From the NCBI GenBank assembly GCA_021155145.1, contig JAJNPX010000003.1, forward strand, positions 1 through 5,738: a stretch of DNA of 5,738 bases, given 5' to 3'. The DNA comes from Acidisarcina sp. (GTDB lineage: Bacteria > Acidobacteriota > Blastocatellia > Pyrinomonadales > Pyrinomonadaceae). Of this stretch, positions 4,145-5,738 are shown one piece after another (positions within the stretch are counted from its first letter, which is position 1; each line of letters begins with the position of its first letter). Made by a program: the position numbers and the translations under genes. A model generated the notes under the pieces. It ran no database searches, had not been told where the DNA came from, and worked only from the letters and a program-made list of their open reading frames with translations.

Positions 4145-5738
4145 ATGCCGAAACCAGTATCACCCATGGCAACAATTTCACCCGCACAAACTTCCGCGGT
4201 CGGTGGCAAGCTCACCATCACGCTCGCCGGAAATCCGAACGCCGGGAAAACGACGCTCTTCAACGCCCTGACGGGTATGCGGCAGAAGGTTGCAAACTAC
4301 CCGGGTGTGACGGTGGAGCGCAAGGAGGGCATGTGGCGCCTCGGCGAAGAGTCGGTGCGGTTGATCGATTTGCCCGGGCTTTACAGTCTCAACGCGAATT
4401 CGATCGACGAGGAAATCGCCCGTGACGCGTTGACCGGTAAGATATCCGGCTTGAACGCGCCCCACTGCATCATCGCCGTCGTCGACGCAACGAATCTGGA
4501 CAGAAATCTGTATCTCTTCACGCAGCTTCTTGAGTACCGGATCCCGATAGTCGTTGCGCTCACCATGATCGACGAAGCCGAAGCGCGTGAAACAAAAATC
4601 GACGCCACCAAGCTCTCTTCACATCTGAAGGTGCCGGTCGTCCCCGTCGTCGCGGGGAAGCGGCGCGGGCTCGAAGATTTGACGGAAGCGGTCGAGAAGG
4701 CCGTCAAAAGCGGCCCTCCCGCACAGGTGGAATTTCCGTTCTTGGATCGCGATGGTACGGAAGCGCAAAACGGCAACGCCTCGATTCTGGCGCGCTACAG
4801 TTGGATCGCTAATGCGGTGCAGGAGTCCGTCAATGAGCGCGAAGAATCCGGCGAGCGTTCCTTCAGCGAGAAACTCGATGGCGTTCTGACGCATAAAGTT
4901 TTCGGGTTGTTGATCCTCGTCGGAATCTTGTTGTTCGTCTTCCAGACGATTTTCTCGTGGGCGCAGTTGCCGATGGATCTGCTCGATTCAGTGTTCGGGG
5001 CGCTGCAGGATGCGGCGAGAGACGCACTTCCGCCCGGGCTCTTAAACGACCTGATCGCCAACGGCATCATCGCCGGGGTCGGCGGCGTGATGATCTTTCT
5101 GCCGCAGATCGTTTTGCTGTTCCTCTTCATCTCGATTCTCGAAGACACCGGTTACATGGCGCGGGCGGCTTTTCTGCTCGATAAATTGATGAGCAAAGCC
5201 GGGTTGCACGGCAAAGCATTTGTGCCTTTGATGAGCAGCTTCGCGTGCGCTATCCCAGGCGTGATGGCGACCAGAACGATCGAGAACCCGAGAGACCGTC
5301 TGGCGACGATCATGATCGCGCCGTTCATGAGCTGCTCGGCCCGACTCCCCGTTTACACCATGATGGTCGGGGCGTTTTTCACCGGGCAATACGTGCTCGG
5401 CTTCATCTCAGTCGGCGCGGTGCTGATCCTGTCGATGTATGTCCTGGGCGTGGTGACGGCGATCGTCGTCGCGTTCGTTCTGAAACGGACGATCCTTAAA
5501 GGCCCCACGCCGCCGCTCTTGATGGAACTGCCGCCCTATCGGATACCGAATTTCAAGGTCGTTTTTCTGAACGTATACCAACGCGCAGGGATGTTCGTTA
5601 AACGAGCCGGGACCGTGATTCTGGCGATCTCGATAATCCTCTGGGCGTTGGCGAACTTCCCGCGCCCGCCGAAAGTCGGGTCCGACGCGGCAGTCGCCGA
5701 GACGCATATCGAAAAAACTAACCAGTTGGACGAGGAGA
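4145..5738 (+). CDS. feoB: FeoB ferrous iron transporter, N-terminal ~531 residues (cut by window end)
   Basis: The frame is open from ATG 4145 to the window end; an in-frame TAG at 4139-4141 makes this the earliest ATG, with ATG 4166 as alternative. FeoB imports Fe2+ across the inner membrane using an N-terminal G-protein domain. G1 is GNPNAGKTT (29-37), G2 PGVTVE (53-58, switch T56) and G3 DLPG (75-78). G4 is TMID (140-143), where NxxD is usual, and the G5 region is VVAGKRRG. A linker/GDI-like helical domain runs to about residue 249, then the first transmembrane helix starts at HKVFGLLILVG. Gate motifs follow: GYMARAAF (336 onward), SSFACAIPGVMATRTIENPRD (C368, P371) and FMSCSARLPVY (C397), the conserved cysteines proposed for Fe2+ passage. 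The remaining C-terminal helices (of ~650-770 residues in total) lie beyond the window. No feoA precedes it. The ribosome-binding site is weak (TAGG 2-3 bases from the ATG). Confidence 0.95.
   Translation, partial: MPKPVSPMATISPAQTSAVGGKLTITLAGNPNAGKTTLFNALTGMRQKVANYPGVTVERKEGMWRLGEESVRLIDLPGLYSLNANSIDEEIARDALTGKISGLNAPHCIIAVVDATNLDRNLYLFTQLLEYRIPIVVALTMIDEAEARETKIDATKLSSHLKVPVVPVVAGKRRGLEDLTEAVEKAVKSGPPAQVEFPFLDRDGTEAQNGNASILARYSWIANAVQESVNEREESGERSFSEKLDGVLTHKVFGLLILVGILLFVFQTIFSWAQLPMDLLDSVFGALQDAARDALPPGLLNDLIANGIIAGVGGVMIFLPQIVLLFLFISILEDTGYMARAAFLLDKLMSKAGLHGKAFVPLMSSFACAIPGVMATRTIENPRDRLATIMIAPFMSCSARLPVYTMMVGAFFTGQYVLGFISVGAVLILSMYVLGVVTAIVVAFVLKRTILKGPTPPLLMELPPYRIPNFKVVFLNVYQRAGMFVKRAGTVILAISIILWALANFPRPPKVGSDAAVAETHIEKTNQLDEE

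Noticed and set aside
4072..4425. 117-codon plus-strand frame crossing the intergenic region into feoB
   Set aside because: Its second half lies on the FeoB G1-G3 coding sequence in the wrong frame; the first part merely reads through the promoter/operator region.
4381..4894. Minus-strand frames opposite the FeoB G-domain
   Set aside because: They mirror the FeoB coding sequence and have no domain signal.
1..5738. CRISPR arrays, tRNA genes, insertion sequences or long repeats
   Set aside because: No regularly spaced repeats, cloverleaf-like sequences, transposase frames or terminal inverted repeats were seen.

Overview
The window is a single-strand (+) run of metal-homeostasis and thiol-oxidation genes from a moderately GC-rich bacterium. 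Phylum cannot be proven from this sequence. An Acidobacteriota-like (or Planctomycetes-like) source is a low-confidence inference, based on the FeoB gate motif variant (SFACAIPG instead of GFGCNVP), moderate GC and gene order.

Layout: (1) 1-603, the C-terminal part of a CzcD-like cation diffusion facilitator (CDF) exporter, entering from upstream. (2) 604-723, a short spacer with two Shine-Dalgarno-like sites. It includes a possible 39-codon overlapping peptide, followed by a 70-residue single-helix membrane protein with a His-rich N-terminus (724-936). (3) 937-1392, a BdbC/DsbB-type quinone-linked thiol oxidoreductase, and 1394-2089, its membrane-anchored DsbA/BdbD-like thioredoxin partner. 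(4) 2110-4044, a CadA/ZntA-type P1B-2 ATPase (CPC motif). (5) 4045-4144, an intergenic region with a perfect 7-4-7 inverted repeat that matches the architecture of ArsR/SmtB metal-sensor operators. (6) 4145 to the end, the N-terminal 531 codons of FeoB (ferrous iron transporter), cut by the window edge.

Genes 724-4044 are nearly contiguous (stop-start abutting at 936/937, 1 base at 1393, about 20 bases at 2090-2109) and so look like one operon, possibly including the upstream CDF gene. The bdbC-bdbD-cadA order is also found in Bacillus subtilis (yvgU-yvgV-yvgW), which suggests a recurring link between extracytoplasmic disulfide formation and Zn/Cd/Pb export. FeoB appears to have its own promoter region carrying the putative metal-sensor operator, and no feoA lies immediately upstream.

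The main oddities are these. The ATPase phosphorylation motif reads DKTRTLT instead of DKTGTLT. The same ATPase has no N-terminal metal-binding domain but carries a CxxC...HHC cluster in its ATP-binding domain. The FeoB G4 motif reads TMID instead of NxxD. An ArsR/SmtB-like operator sits in front of feoB.
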